Of a stretch of 64,000 nt of DNA, positions 47,901-56,700 are shown one piece after another (positions within the stretch are counted from its first letter, which is position 1; the number at the start of each line of letters is the position of its first letter). Source of the DNA: Stomoxys calcitrans (lineage: Eukaryota; Arthropoda; Insecta; Diptera; Muscidae); NCBI RefSeq assembly GCF_963082655.1, contig NC_081555.1, positions 182,859,424 to 182,923,423 on the forward strand, in the 5' to 3' direction. The notes under the pieces were generated by a model. That model saw only the letters and a program-made list of their open reading frames with translations, was not told where the DNA came from and searched no databases. Position numbers and translations under genes: made by a program.

Positions 47901-49814
47901 AGATAATGTTGACAACACCATAGCATCTATAACATGAACCGCATCGCTCTCAAACCGTGGTTTGATTTCAATTTGCATGATGGCTTTTGATCTGCCGACT
48001 GTCGTGTTACCCAGACCCACTAAATCTGTAACTAACTTCTTTCTGGGTAACCTCAGTATTTGGGCTGCCTCTTCCGATATTGAAGTGCGTTGAGAACCTT
48101 GATCGATTAAGGCTCTCATTAAAATTTGCTCACCACTTGCAGCCTTTACTCGTATTTGTGCTGTTGCCAACAGAGTGACAGCATTGCCTTCCATGATTAA
48201 TTGAGCTTTGGAGTTTGATCTCTGAGTTTCCTGCGTTTTGTTTCCTTCGACGTGAAGCATAGTAATATGTTTTCCGCCGCACTTTTCGCACTTGGTGTTA
48301 AATTTGAAGCATTTCTTTTCCGACGGGTGACTCAAACAAATTTTGCACATTTTCATTTTTTGTGCCCACGCACCTTTTTCAGCTGGTTGCAGTTTCAAAA
48401 ATTTGTAGCACTCTTTTAACCCATGTCCTGATGCTTGACAAAATGCGCACGATCGTTGAGTTGTTTGGTATGACTGTGTTGTTTTTGCTCTTTGATGCGT
48501 GTTTCCTTTTTTGCTGTATACCGCTTCCAAAGCCAAGTATTGCTGCTCCAGAAAAGACAGGACATCCTCTAGCCTTTGGACTTCTTTTGATTTCTGGACC
48601 CATTGCTCATATTTCAGCAATCCTTCCTTATCTAGCTTTCTAATAAGGATCCGAGCAATGAATGGATCTGCCTCGTCTACCTTCATTCCCATAGCTTTCA
48701 ATGCATGTAATGATTCCGTAGCCGTATCCAATAGCTGCTTTATACTGTTGCTATACTGAATATTTATTATGCCGTGGTCGATGATCTTGTCAAACAATGT
48801 GCAGAATAACAGCCGCCGGTTATCGTATCTCTGCTCCAGTATCTTCCATGCCGCACTGTAGTTCTCCCCTGTCACTTGAAGATGTTGTATTAAGCGAGCA
48901 GCATCACCTTTCACCACACTTTTAAGTCGATAAAATTTTTCGACTTCCGATAGCCTTCTGTCCTCCTCTACTAACTTTGTAAATATTTCTTTGAAGGAAT
49001 TCCAATCGTTGATATACCCACTGAATATGGGCACTTTTAACTCTTCCAATCTAATTAAACTTGTTGATCCTGTATTTTGCATTGTTTCCACACGTTCTTC
49101 AATTTCCACACAGACATCCACGTATCTTTCCCTGATACAGTCCCAAGCTTCAATCATGTCTAAATCATCTTCGTCATCATCATCAATAATTATTTCCACT
49201 ATTGATTCCAGTTGTCCATACTCTGATTGCAACGCCAGCCATTGCATATTTAAATAACTTTTATTCGCAGTTGGCAATCTGCTTTCTATTACTTCCAGCT
49301 TTCTTGTAATAGTTCTATACTTCAATTCAAATTTTCTTCTTAGCTTCGACACAGGCTTTTCTTGCTCTCTGCTAATTGCCTGATCTCTCGGCTGGGTGTT
49401 ACTCTCATTTGCCGTTTGTTCGCTAGGTGCCAATGCAGCTGCACCTTGCGTTACCATTAATTTTTTCTCCGCACTGCCTTGCGTTATCTCTGCGTCCTGA
49501 TTAGCTGCCACTTTGGCTGAGGCTCCTTTTTCTTGCTGCTCAAACCCTTGCACAATTTTATCCATTTTGCTAATTGCTTCTTCTACTCGTCTTTGCAGCT
49601 CCTGGACCTCTTCTTCATGCCCACTGGACGACTTTCCGATATCCTTGTTTAACTTGTTGTAGCCTACAATGATTTCCTGCAGCCACTTTCTATTTTTCTT
49701 GACAACTGGCAGTAACATTTCCTCCACATCGAGGTCAACTGCTTTTACTGCCAACAAATGTTCAAGGTTTTTCAATTTCTCCAACAGAGAATCCGATTGA
49801 CTCCTTGTGAACAT
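44961..49814 (-). CDS. BEL/Pao polyprotein: Gag-PR-RT-RNase H fused to envelope-like C-terminus, no integrase
   Basis: An uninterrupted 1617-residue ORF. In order: a coiled-coil-rich N-terminus; a Gag-like domain (about 240-440); a CCHC knuckle CAFCQASGHGLKEC from residue 456 and further Cys/His pairs; an aspartic protease motif IDQGSQ at about 570; reverse transcriptase with YMDD at 963-966; RNase H with acidic residues in FADAS (D1138), LPKLE and SDST. At about residue 1359 the usual pre-integrase sequence (EAEQLIITSVQI) stops and an envelope-like sequence begins, with Cys-rich ectodomain, coiled coil and a hydrophobic anchor at 1586-1603. BEL elements normally have an H2C2 zinc domain and a DDE integrase here; none is present in any frame. 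The element could only move with integrase supplied by another copy. Confidence 0.9.
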   Translation of the reverse strand: MFTRSQSDSLLEKLKNLEHLLAVKAVDLDVEEMLLPVVKKNRKWLQEIIVGYNKLNKDIGKSSSGHEEEVQELQRRVEEAISKMDKIVQGFEQQEKGASAKVAANQDAEITQGSAEKKLMVTQGAAALAPSEQTANESNTQPRDQAISREQEKPVSKLRRKFELKYRTITRKLEVIESRLPTANKSYLNMQWLALQSEYGQLESIVEIIIDDDDEDDLDMIEAWDCIRERYVDVCVEIEERVETMQNTGSTSLIRLEELKVPIFSGYINDWNSFKEIFTKLVEEDRRLSEVEKFYRLKSVVKGDAARLIQHLQVTGENYSAAWKILEQRYDNRRLLFCTLFDKIIDHGIINIQYSNSIKQLLDTATESLHALKAMGMKVDEADPFIARILIRKLDKEGLLKYEQWVQKSKEVQRLEDVLSFLEQQYLALEAVYSKKGNTHQRAKTTQSYQTTQRSCAFCQASGHGLKECYKFLKLQPAEKGAWAQKMKMCKICLSHPSEKKCFKFNTKCEKCGGKHITMLHVEGNKTQETQRSNSKAQLIMEGNAVTLLATAQIRVKAASGEQILMRALIDQGSQRTSISEEAAQILRLPRKKLVTDLVGLGNTTVGRSKAIMQIEIKPRFESDAVHVIDAMVLSTLSSAQPDRNLNVSVESWRNYCLADPLFYKSDRIDLLIGADLYHEIIQEGVVKIGSLSGQETSLGLIICGCVCGHESGNAVMAVTKELERFWEMEEVCEDDDVKEDRCEQLFTTTTTINEDKRLVVRLPFKEDIELGASRKMALARFLNLEKRLEKDEKLQKQYCAFMKEYLEMGHMKKVSRRNSGKYYLPHQAVIRESHLTTKVRVVFDASAKTSNGKSLNDVLEIGPKLQQDIFQILLKWRLWRFVLVADVEKMYRQVLVADKDQSYQCILWRENKHMPIEEFALTTVTYGTACAPFLAKRALIEIGKECSERNPKIQAIIENDFYMDDLMTGADSVQECIGIHHDISQQLDKFGFKLRKWMSNENDILEAIPNVGENEVIRIEEGETMKTLGVQWDPHTDNFAFYFQIIEDNKLTKRKALSTLAKIYDPLGWLAPVTILAKLFIQRLWVMDMAWDDQLSSEMIKEWDVIMRKLPDLAEIRIPRWLSTSSLMEIELHGFADASEKAYAAVIYIRAANKVTLVAAKSKVNPVKNRKTLPKLELCAAHLLAKLMLNVEKLIVQKQQKYLWSDSTIALAWIAKAENIKDKFVRVRVEEIKKSVPGAVWGHVRSKENPADAASRGMKPELLKGDELWWSGPHWLLEKNNWPISTVQPFVGVLKEAKQEDDVIMQLITRISSYKKLIRIIAYVRRFIERAQRKPGKNELTAEEINEAEQLIITSVQIPLVEKSSAEIFRVVPLPMVRNGTAMVAALRQQFLAYNYEMDAYHLLSQSLMNQCQLTGEDEFLCRGNWAWEDANDHSCELAALKPTSKYGCQFLKTQNRNFWIELKTRGSWLFKTKDQVSAHILCAERTKGVFELPGLGIITLQPGCTARIGRTVLTASQEAKTEMSYNSTSYILREVKDIAMVDELNYNKIDHSSTIQGLEEEIKMMKANPIHLKELSWHHISGHISLILIILFLSYVIYKYLTRESNIVVVRPRDV

Positions 49815-49949
49815 TTTTCTTTCAATTTTAAATCACTTACACTGATTCGATACGTGTATTAAATCTTTGTTTATTCTTTACTACTTTGCAAGAATCACCA
49901 ACTTTTACTTTAAACACACTTAACCGTACCGAAGGTTCGAAGGACCAAA

Positions 49950-50526
49950 TGAATAAAACGAGTTTAATCCCGGAGTACTTTTTTGATACTCATTTATTTC
50001 TTTGAAATCTCATCCTTATATAAATTATTTTTAATGAATGGATTAAACTTTATTCATTGAGTATGAGTTAAAAACTAAGCTTACAATAATGCTGTTACTT
50101 AAAACTAAGCCACCACATTATGTTGCGCCGCTGTCGCTCTGCCAACGTTGCCATTGCATTTCTTGCTGACACAGTGGCCCGTGTAGAATATTGGGCTATT
50201 AACCTGTAGTGGGGTGTTGAATAGGCGGCTCGTGTTACTTGTGGGAATACGGGAGCATGAAGGTTTCCCATGAATGGTTGTAAGTAGTTGGTTTGGGTGC
50301 AACCAAATGAATAAGGTGTCTAGAATAAGGTGTCCAATGCGCTGACTTAGCAGCTCGTGTGGGGTTTTTGGTTGCCTTGGTGCAGCTAAACTGAGGGAAT
50401 ACGGAAACACGAGGGTTCCTCATGAAAATAAACAAAAAATGGAAAGTATCTTATCTATTCGTTCTCAAGGCTAAAACATTTCCATGACACACATCAACTA
50501 ATATCCCATGTTTAGAAATCTAAACA
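49950..50526 (-). repeat. 5' LTR of the BEL element
   Basis: 577 bp, TG..CA ends on the coding strand (starts TGTTTAGATT, ends TTTATTCA). It is followed after two bases by TGGTCCTTCGAACC (49947-49934), a likely tRNA primer-binding site because of its leading TGG. Its sequence appears identical to the 3' LTR. Confidence 0.9.
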
Positions 50527-50754
50527 TTAATCAAATATACTTTTTTTACACGTATTTTCTAAAGCAAGCTAAAAGTAACAGCTGATAACTGACAGAAGAA
50601 AGAATGCAATTACAGAGTCACAGGCTGTGAAAAAATTTGTCAACGCCGACTATATGAAAAATCTGCAATTACTTTTTGGGCAACCCAATAGTTTGGCTAC
50701 TCCAATCCACCACCAAATCCCAGAGAACGAAGTAGATCTAACATCCAAACTTTA

Positions 50755-51020
50755 ATGGGTGGACCCTCCCCTTACCCTATTTGCAAAAACGCCAGATCTC
50801 GGAGATGGGTGGGATATCTAGGGGGCCGCGGCACCTCCAAATCCACCAGCCAAATGGAATATAAACCAATAATGACAATATGGGACTCAAATGTAAGGCA
50901 TTTGAGACCAGAGCACGAATCTGATATATGGGGATCCGCCTCACTCTCAAAAACACCCCCATAGCGGACATATTTACCGTACATACCAATATTCCAATGA
51001 AAGGTATTTGGGAGAAACAT
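50755..51020 (+). repeat. ~125-bp repeat family, two units
   Basis: GGTGGACCCTCCCCTTACCC, CGCCAGATCTCGGAGATGGG and CAATATGGGACTCAAATG. It resumes the array interrupted by the SINE fragment, MITE and BEL element to its left. Confidence 0.75.
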
Positions 51021-51029
51021 TTTTTTTTT

Positions 51030-52800
51030 GTTGAAACATTTTTTTTCGATTTTTTATTATCGCTACATTGTCAATATATCTGAGCATAGCATTCAAAAAT
51101 TTTACTTTTTCTTTCAATGGGTGAGGGCAATAAAATGTTTACTTCAAAAGTCTTCTTAATTCAGTAGTGGATTAAAAACTGAAGCAATAAAAAAGATTTT
51201 GTTCACATTAGAAAATTTAAACATAGCACAATCGCTGTCAAACAATCAAATTTTGGTTTATGGAAGACATTCATCGATCCATTCATTGATGCATTCATTC
51301 ATTTAGCATAAAACGGCGCTAAAAATGTGCATGATTTTGATGCATTCACATTAAAATGTCATTTGGTCGACATTAGTGAAATTTAATGACCCCTTTCTTT
51401 AAAGTGCCCAAAAGTAAAAGGTAGTAAAAAACGTTTTATGTGAAAATCAAATCCCCACATCAGTCGTGACAAGCGTAAATAAAACATGCATTTAGTTTTG
51501 AATTTTTATGTTTTTTTTTTCAATACTTTTTTATTTGTTTAGGGTATTTTTTGTTTGTTTTTATTTTTTTACAACTTAGTATAGATTAGAAGCCAAGTTA
51601 ATCGTTAGCGGTTAATAAGTACAATTAATAAATTAAACAATGACAAATTTTACATAGAAGGGGGAGGGAAAAGGTACTAAAGATGGACTGGTTGACTGTT
51701 TGTAGATGGAAGCGTACTGCCATACTCTGCTTGTAAATCGTCCATATCCAACAAACAGTCTCCAAGAGAAGAAAAGGATTTTGAACACAATTCATTATAA
51801 CTGAGTTATCGAAAGAAAAGAAATTCTTGTAGTTATTACTTAATTAGTTCGCTTACAGTTTATTTACAATTTATTGGTATTGTTTTTTTCACTCTTAAAA
51901 AAAACGGACAATTCATTTGATAAAAATTAACATAAACATTACAAAATAAACATTTGCACAGTATGAAACCCCCTTATAAACATGTGATAAAGATTTTTCC
52001 AAGAAGTTTCCCCAAAAAACAAAATTGTTTCCATATGCTTTCAAGTAGAAATCGGTGGAATTAGAATGCTCTATCCTAATGTCCAATATTTACGGAGTAT
52101 TTCATCAAAATGCTCTATCTTAATGTCCAATATTTACTGAGATTCATGCTAGCTTTTCTCACTTTAAAGATCTAAAAAGTTGAACACATCTGGACAATTT
52201 TTTAATTTTCTAATATACATTAACATTTCTTTTCTTACTTTTTGTTTTTATAAAGAAATTAACGAATAAATAGCGCTGGATTCATGTAAACATATAAAGA
52301 AAAAGTGTGGAGTTCTTCAACAATTTCAAATCAATTTAGGGCTATTTTAACATCATTTTAAGAGTTCCAACTTGAGAAATCTTTTACTGAAGTCAATCGA
52401 GCTTTGTTGTATGACATTGTTCCGGAAAATAAAAAGTTTCAAAAATGTATGGAATTGAAATAAACACTAATTTAAGATTCAGAATTATCCACATTGAATA
52501 CAACTAAAAATGTTTAAATTTCAATCTTGTTAATCAAATTGAAATATAACATGGGCAAAGAGAAAACCAAGTTGAATTCAAGGCGAATTTGGAAAAATGT
52601 CTACCCTACGTTTATTGGATGGCAATAATTTAACACATCTCATTCACTCGTTCATATCATTCACGCAAGCTTACATTTAAAAAAAGTTACAAAAAAAAAA
52701 AAAAACAGAATAACAACATTCACTACCCATACACTTGCGATCAAAAGTGTTCGCACAAGCGACAAAGACGTCGCCCTGTTTTAATCATAGTTTTCATTTA
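51030..52800. other. AT-rich intergenic sequence downstream of inflated
   Basis: Homopolymer-rich, no repeat-family match, no ORF of note. Partly repeated phrase AATGCTCTATC.TAATGTCCAATATTTAC at 52067 and 52108. Confidence 0.45.
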
Positions 52801-52823
52801 ATCGTCCATTGTATAAAATTAGT

Positions 52824-52829
52824 TTTATT
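52824..52829 (-). terminator. Candidate poly(A) signal AATAAA for inflated
   Basis: First canonical AATAAA read on the minus strand downstream of the TAA at 53647; I saw no earlier AATAAA in between. A second possible hexamer, ATTAAA, lies at about 52868-52873. Confidence 0.45.
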
Positions 52830-52897
52830 AGTTTTAATTTTAATTATAAATAATTTTAGCACTTTTGTTTAATGGTTTGATTATCATTTTCGGTTTT

Positions 52898-52940
52898 TTC
52901 TCTCTCGCTCTCTCTCTTTCTCGCTTTCTTTGTCTCTCTA
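52898..52940. repeat. (CT)n-rich tract near inflated 3' end
   Basis: Interrupted CTCTCTCGCTCTCTCTC-type tract within the presumed 3' UTR (GA-rich in the transcript). Confidence 0.8.
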
Positions 52941-53646
52941 AAATACATTTGTCAACAGATTTCTTATTATTCTCTATTAAATAGATCGATAAAACAAATC
53001 TTTAGCTTATGTTTGTTTGTTGGTTTGCTCTTCCACAACTTCACCATCATAGAGTTGAGGAGGTGTGGGTGGGTAGTTGACACAGACCGAACTGATCCGC
53101 AAAGGGCAAAAACCAGGATCAGGACGGAGTGACGGTCTTCACCCGACACGGGTGGGTTGCCTGGCTTGGCTAAGTCAAATCACGCGCTTCGTTCGTGTTT
53201 TATGGCAAAAAAATTAATGATATATAAAAATGTTTAGTTTTTGTTTGTTTTTGGTGACTAGGAGCCGTTAGTTGTAAGATAAAAAAAAATAATAAATTCC
53301 AGCTGCATTCCTGTGGCTTGGGCGCTGCAGCGCGTTTGTTAATAGAGACAGATGACAGATATGTTCAAAAGGCAGGCACAGACACTATGGACCATGCGGA
53401 AGCAACTTTGGCTTTTGTGTGGACTTTTTTGAAAAGTCCATCACAGTTTGTGCGGGGATGGGTGGGTATTTGGATGTTGAGTGTGGAAGGCGGGATGGGT
53501 ACAAAGTTGCCACATGGTCCAATGGATTTTTGTTTCGTTTTTTTTTTTTGTATTTTCATAAAAGCAACACATAATTAGACGCAGAGAACTCTAAGAGCTC
53601 TTTGTTGTAGATGTGGTAAACGGATAGCAGCAGTTCCAATCTATCC

Positions 53647-53736
53647 TTACAGATGTTCATCGCCGTGGTAGCCATTTCGCAATGGTTGTCGCTCCATGGT
53701 ATGATCGGCAGGCCGATTGCGATTGAAGAAGCCCAC
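53647..53736 (-). CDS. if: Integrin alpha-PS2 terminal coding exon: cytoplasmic tail
   Basis: A 90-nt exon after a 60-nt intron (53737-53796) with acceptor CCCTTTTTAG. It encodes 29 residues starting VGFFNRNRPADH and ending NGYHGDEHL before TAA at 53647-53649. Joined to the preceding AAG it gives K-V-GFFNR, the membrane-proximal alpha-chain motif that is usually GFFKR; Asn in place of Lys is typical of the PS2 type as I recall it. The exon is too short for ORF-length prediction, and reading straight through the donor into the intron would give a false C-terminus (VWWEVIEKNHSL). Confidence 0.95.
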   Translation of the reverse strand: MGFFNRNRPADHTMERQPLRNGYHGDEHL

Positions 53737-56700
53737 CTAAAAAGGGAGAAAGGAAGATTAAAGACTGTGATTTTTTTCAATAACCTCCCACCATACCTTG
53801 TAAAGCAGGAATATCAGCAGCAGAAGTATCAGCGCTCCCACACATGCTGCCAACACCACCACCCACAAGGGTACCACATCCGGCACCGGGGTGGGCTCAG
53901 GTATAGCTTTGTAGTAGATCTCATGCGTTCTTATGATGTCATCGGTGGGTGTGCCTATGTTGGGTAGCTTGGTGACATGCGACACCGCCATGGTGGATAT
54001 GTTCAATGGAACACTGCCTGCTATCTTCTCCATGGTCTTGGCAACCATGCGTGTGCGTATACCCACCCAAACCTGATCGCCCTTCTTGAGATTGCGAGCC
54101 ACGCAGCGCAGAGTTTCACATTTGGTTGCGCGACAGGGAGAGTTGAGTCCAATTTCTTCGGGTTCATCGCGACGCGTTCTGCTGGGAGCACTTGGGCTGT
54201 TTTGCATTTGAATGGGATCGGTGAAGTCATCGTAGTAGTCTGTACCATAGTAGGGCTTATTGTCAAAATTGCTGCTTCCGGAGGAGGAGTGAGAGGACTG
54301 CTGATAGCTGGCATGGGTTTGGGGCGATCCCGATGAGGAGTGGTACGACTGATGATAACTGCCTTGCATTTGCGGCGTACCAGATGAAGACGAGTGAGAA
54401 GACTGCTGATAGGTGGTATGTGTTTGGGGGCTTCCGGAGGAATAATGATAGGTATAACTATTGCCGCCACCACCACCTCCAGCAGCACCGCCTTGGGCTC
54501 GTATTTCATCATCGACATTGCCACGATTGAGGGTACCAAGGTCCATGGTGCCGGCACGGAAACCGCCGCCTCCTGCAGCAATTTTTCCAAAGTCAGCTCC
54601 GCCATTATTGGAGAATTCATTGTAGGAAGCTCCACTACCCACTCCGTATTGTTGCTGTTGTTGATGACCCTGCTGCTGTTGCTGGGGATACCTTCCACCC
54701 GAGGAGGTATAGGTGTAGGTGGTTCTCTGCGGCTGCCCGGAAACGTAGTGAGTGCTTTGATATTGTCCCTGACTTTGGGAGGGGTTGGCCATTTGGATGT
54801 GTTGCCTCACATTGTGAGCCCCCATATTTTCACCCTGCGCAGTAACCTGGCCATTGCCCATTGCACCTTGTCCTTGTATATTGGCATTAGTAACTACTCC
54901 ACCTTGTTGCTGATGGTTGCCATATTGCTGCTGAACGCCACCCACATTGTGGCCTTGCACATTTCCACCCTGTTGTTGATTATAGTTGCCGTAGTATTGT
55001 TGGCCACCGTACATTCCTGCGCCAGCTTGGGCTATTCTTTGATCACCATAGTTGGCAGAGGATCCATTCTTCATTGTGACTGTGCCCGTGTGACGACCAT
55101 CATCATAAGTTGTGGTTGTGTTCCAATCCCAATGCCATCTGCCTCCGCCAGTGGATCCTCCGGACTGGGCAGCTTGATTAGCACGCATGGCATGGATGCG
55201 AGAACCGTCTCCAGACTCAACCTGAGCATCCTCATGTTCCAGTCGCCTCTTTTCCTCTTCAGTCAATACTCTGCCTGCTCCTATCGTAACTCCTGTGGCA
55301 CCACCAGCATGTCCATAAGACTTTTCAATATAGCCCCACGAGGAAGATGTTCCCACGGCCCCCCTTTCGGCCAAATAAGACTTGCGTACTAGATTCTGAT
55401 CCAATTGCAAATTCCAGGGATTGACAGCAATATGGGGGTCGCATACAATGCTTCCCGAAGTTTCGGGCTGGTTGGTCATGTACATGAGTGTGTCGCCAGC
55501 CACAGTTTGGTGGGGATAGTGGATGAGCATTACCGCCTCGACAATCTCAGAGGGTCCATTATTGAAGAAGTTATACAAATGCACTACCTGGGGACCCAAA
55601 TCCTCCTCCTTGGTGGCATTCTCCAGCGACTTGTAGTCAGAGGCCTTGTAGAGATCAAAGTCTGGCAATGAGGTACCATCAATGGCCAAATCCGTCTCTA
55701 CCCAGATGCTGATATTCTTCGATATGATGTTGTCCATAGTGGAGCCATCCTTTTCGGCATTGGTCGAATTGGCCTCCATGTAGAACTCGTAGCTGGGCGA
55801 CATGCCCCTTCTCATCGAGGGCATCATGTATACCCTGAAGTTGGCCACCTTTTTGGCGGGCAAGGGATTACCTATGTCACACTTCAAGGTATAGTGGTTG
55901 TCATTGGAGGGAACTGTGCAGGTAATGGTGGCATCATTGGTGTCCGCGATTTTCTCCATCTTCATGTAGTCCAAATCCTTGGGCATAACCAAATAGAAGG
56001 CGGCCTCGAAGGCATCCTCGTTGTTGTTAGAAATGAAAACGTCAATGGTCAAAGGATCCGGAGAGCCAGACAAATATTTGTCCACAGTCCTAAAGGGCAA
56101 AAGCAAAACACATTAGTCTTCTTCTTCGGCGGAACCTACGCACCATTAATCCTCATGTATACTTACTTAATTTCCAATTTAAGATCGGGCACACAGATAT
56201 TATCGGCTCCACAATTCTTCTGAATGTTGATGGTGTCCCTCTGGACTGTTTCACGATTTTGATCGATGACAGGTTCGAGAGCTGCACGACGGCGTCTAAC
56301 CATGTGCACAGGCTCCATGTTGCTGGTGAGATTATAGCGGGTCTCCACTTCCAATGGTGTCAATTTGTCTTCCACATTGTCAATGTACACGGTCTCGGTG
56401 TGGCAGAACTGTTGGCCGTAATTTAGGGCAATAAACATGGAACGCATATTGTTCAGATTGGACATGAAAAACATGCGGGGATTTTTCGTTTTCTTGGCAT
56501 CCAGCACCCAGGACACGGTGAAGTTCAATCTCGACGGCAGGTGCTCACCCTTGTAGCTCCAGCAGGTTGTCAGATTGGTGCAAGGTACAGCTCTGCCATC
56601 TCGCTTCGAACTGCAAGCCTTATCTTCTAGATTGATAAGTTTGGAGGCGCTGTTGAAGTACGTAGCGGCGTCCACGGCGGCCACAGGCCGCGATTTAAAT

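Larger units (their letters stand above)
44262..50526 (-). mobile_element. BEL/Pao LTR retrotransposon, integrase-deleted
   Basis: A complete LTR-bounded element in minus orientation. The two LTRs (44288-44864 and 49950-50526) are both 577 bp and I see no difference between them, so the insertion is very recent. The target duplication TTAAT is present at 44257-44261 and 50527-50531. Twenty-six extra bases (44262-44287) separate the left duplication from the 3' LTR. The interior carries one long ORF (44961-49814). The element sits inside a mariner-type MITE whose two halves are at 44195-44261 and 50527-50688. BEL/Pao assignment comes from the gag-CCHC-protease-RT-RNase H order and the DQGSQ and YMDD motifs. 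Confidence 0.93.
44195..50688. mobile_element. Mariner-type MITE split by the BEL insertion
   Basis: The left half 44195-44261 and right half 50527-50688 together match the MITE at 58754-58990. The terminal inverted repeats begin TTGGGTTGCCCAAAAAGTAA and are flanked by TA at 44193-44194 and 50689-50690, the Tc1/mariner target duplication. The host copy seems to have lost about a dozen bases relative to the other copy near the insertion point. Confidence 0.85.
52805..53646 (-). other. if: Probable 3' UTR of inflated
   Basis: About 0.84 kb between the stop codon and the first AATAAA on the minus strand. It is AT-rich with T/A runs and has no ORF of note and no match to the repeat families seen elsewhere in the window, unlike the DNA beyond it. 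The extent is inferred only from the poly(A) signal. Confidence 0.5.

Noticed and set aside
53758..53796. Integrin ORF continuing as VWWEVIEKNHSL to a stop
   Set aside because: This is read-through into a 60-nt intron; a GTATGG donor and CCCTTTTTAG acceptor join to the GFFNR tail exon.
54021..54698. 225-codon minus-strand ORF in another frame of the same exon
   Set aside because: Same composition effect; the frame carrying the furin site, Cys pairs and transmembrane helix is the real one and joins correctly to both neighbouring exons.
54394..55392. 332-codon plus-strand ORF opposite the alpha-PS2 low-complexity insert
   Set aside because: It lies exactly opposite the Gln/Gly-rich coding exon; its Leu/Ile/Thr/Ser-rich translation is what the complement of Gln/Gly/Ser codons gives, and it has no domain.
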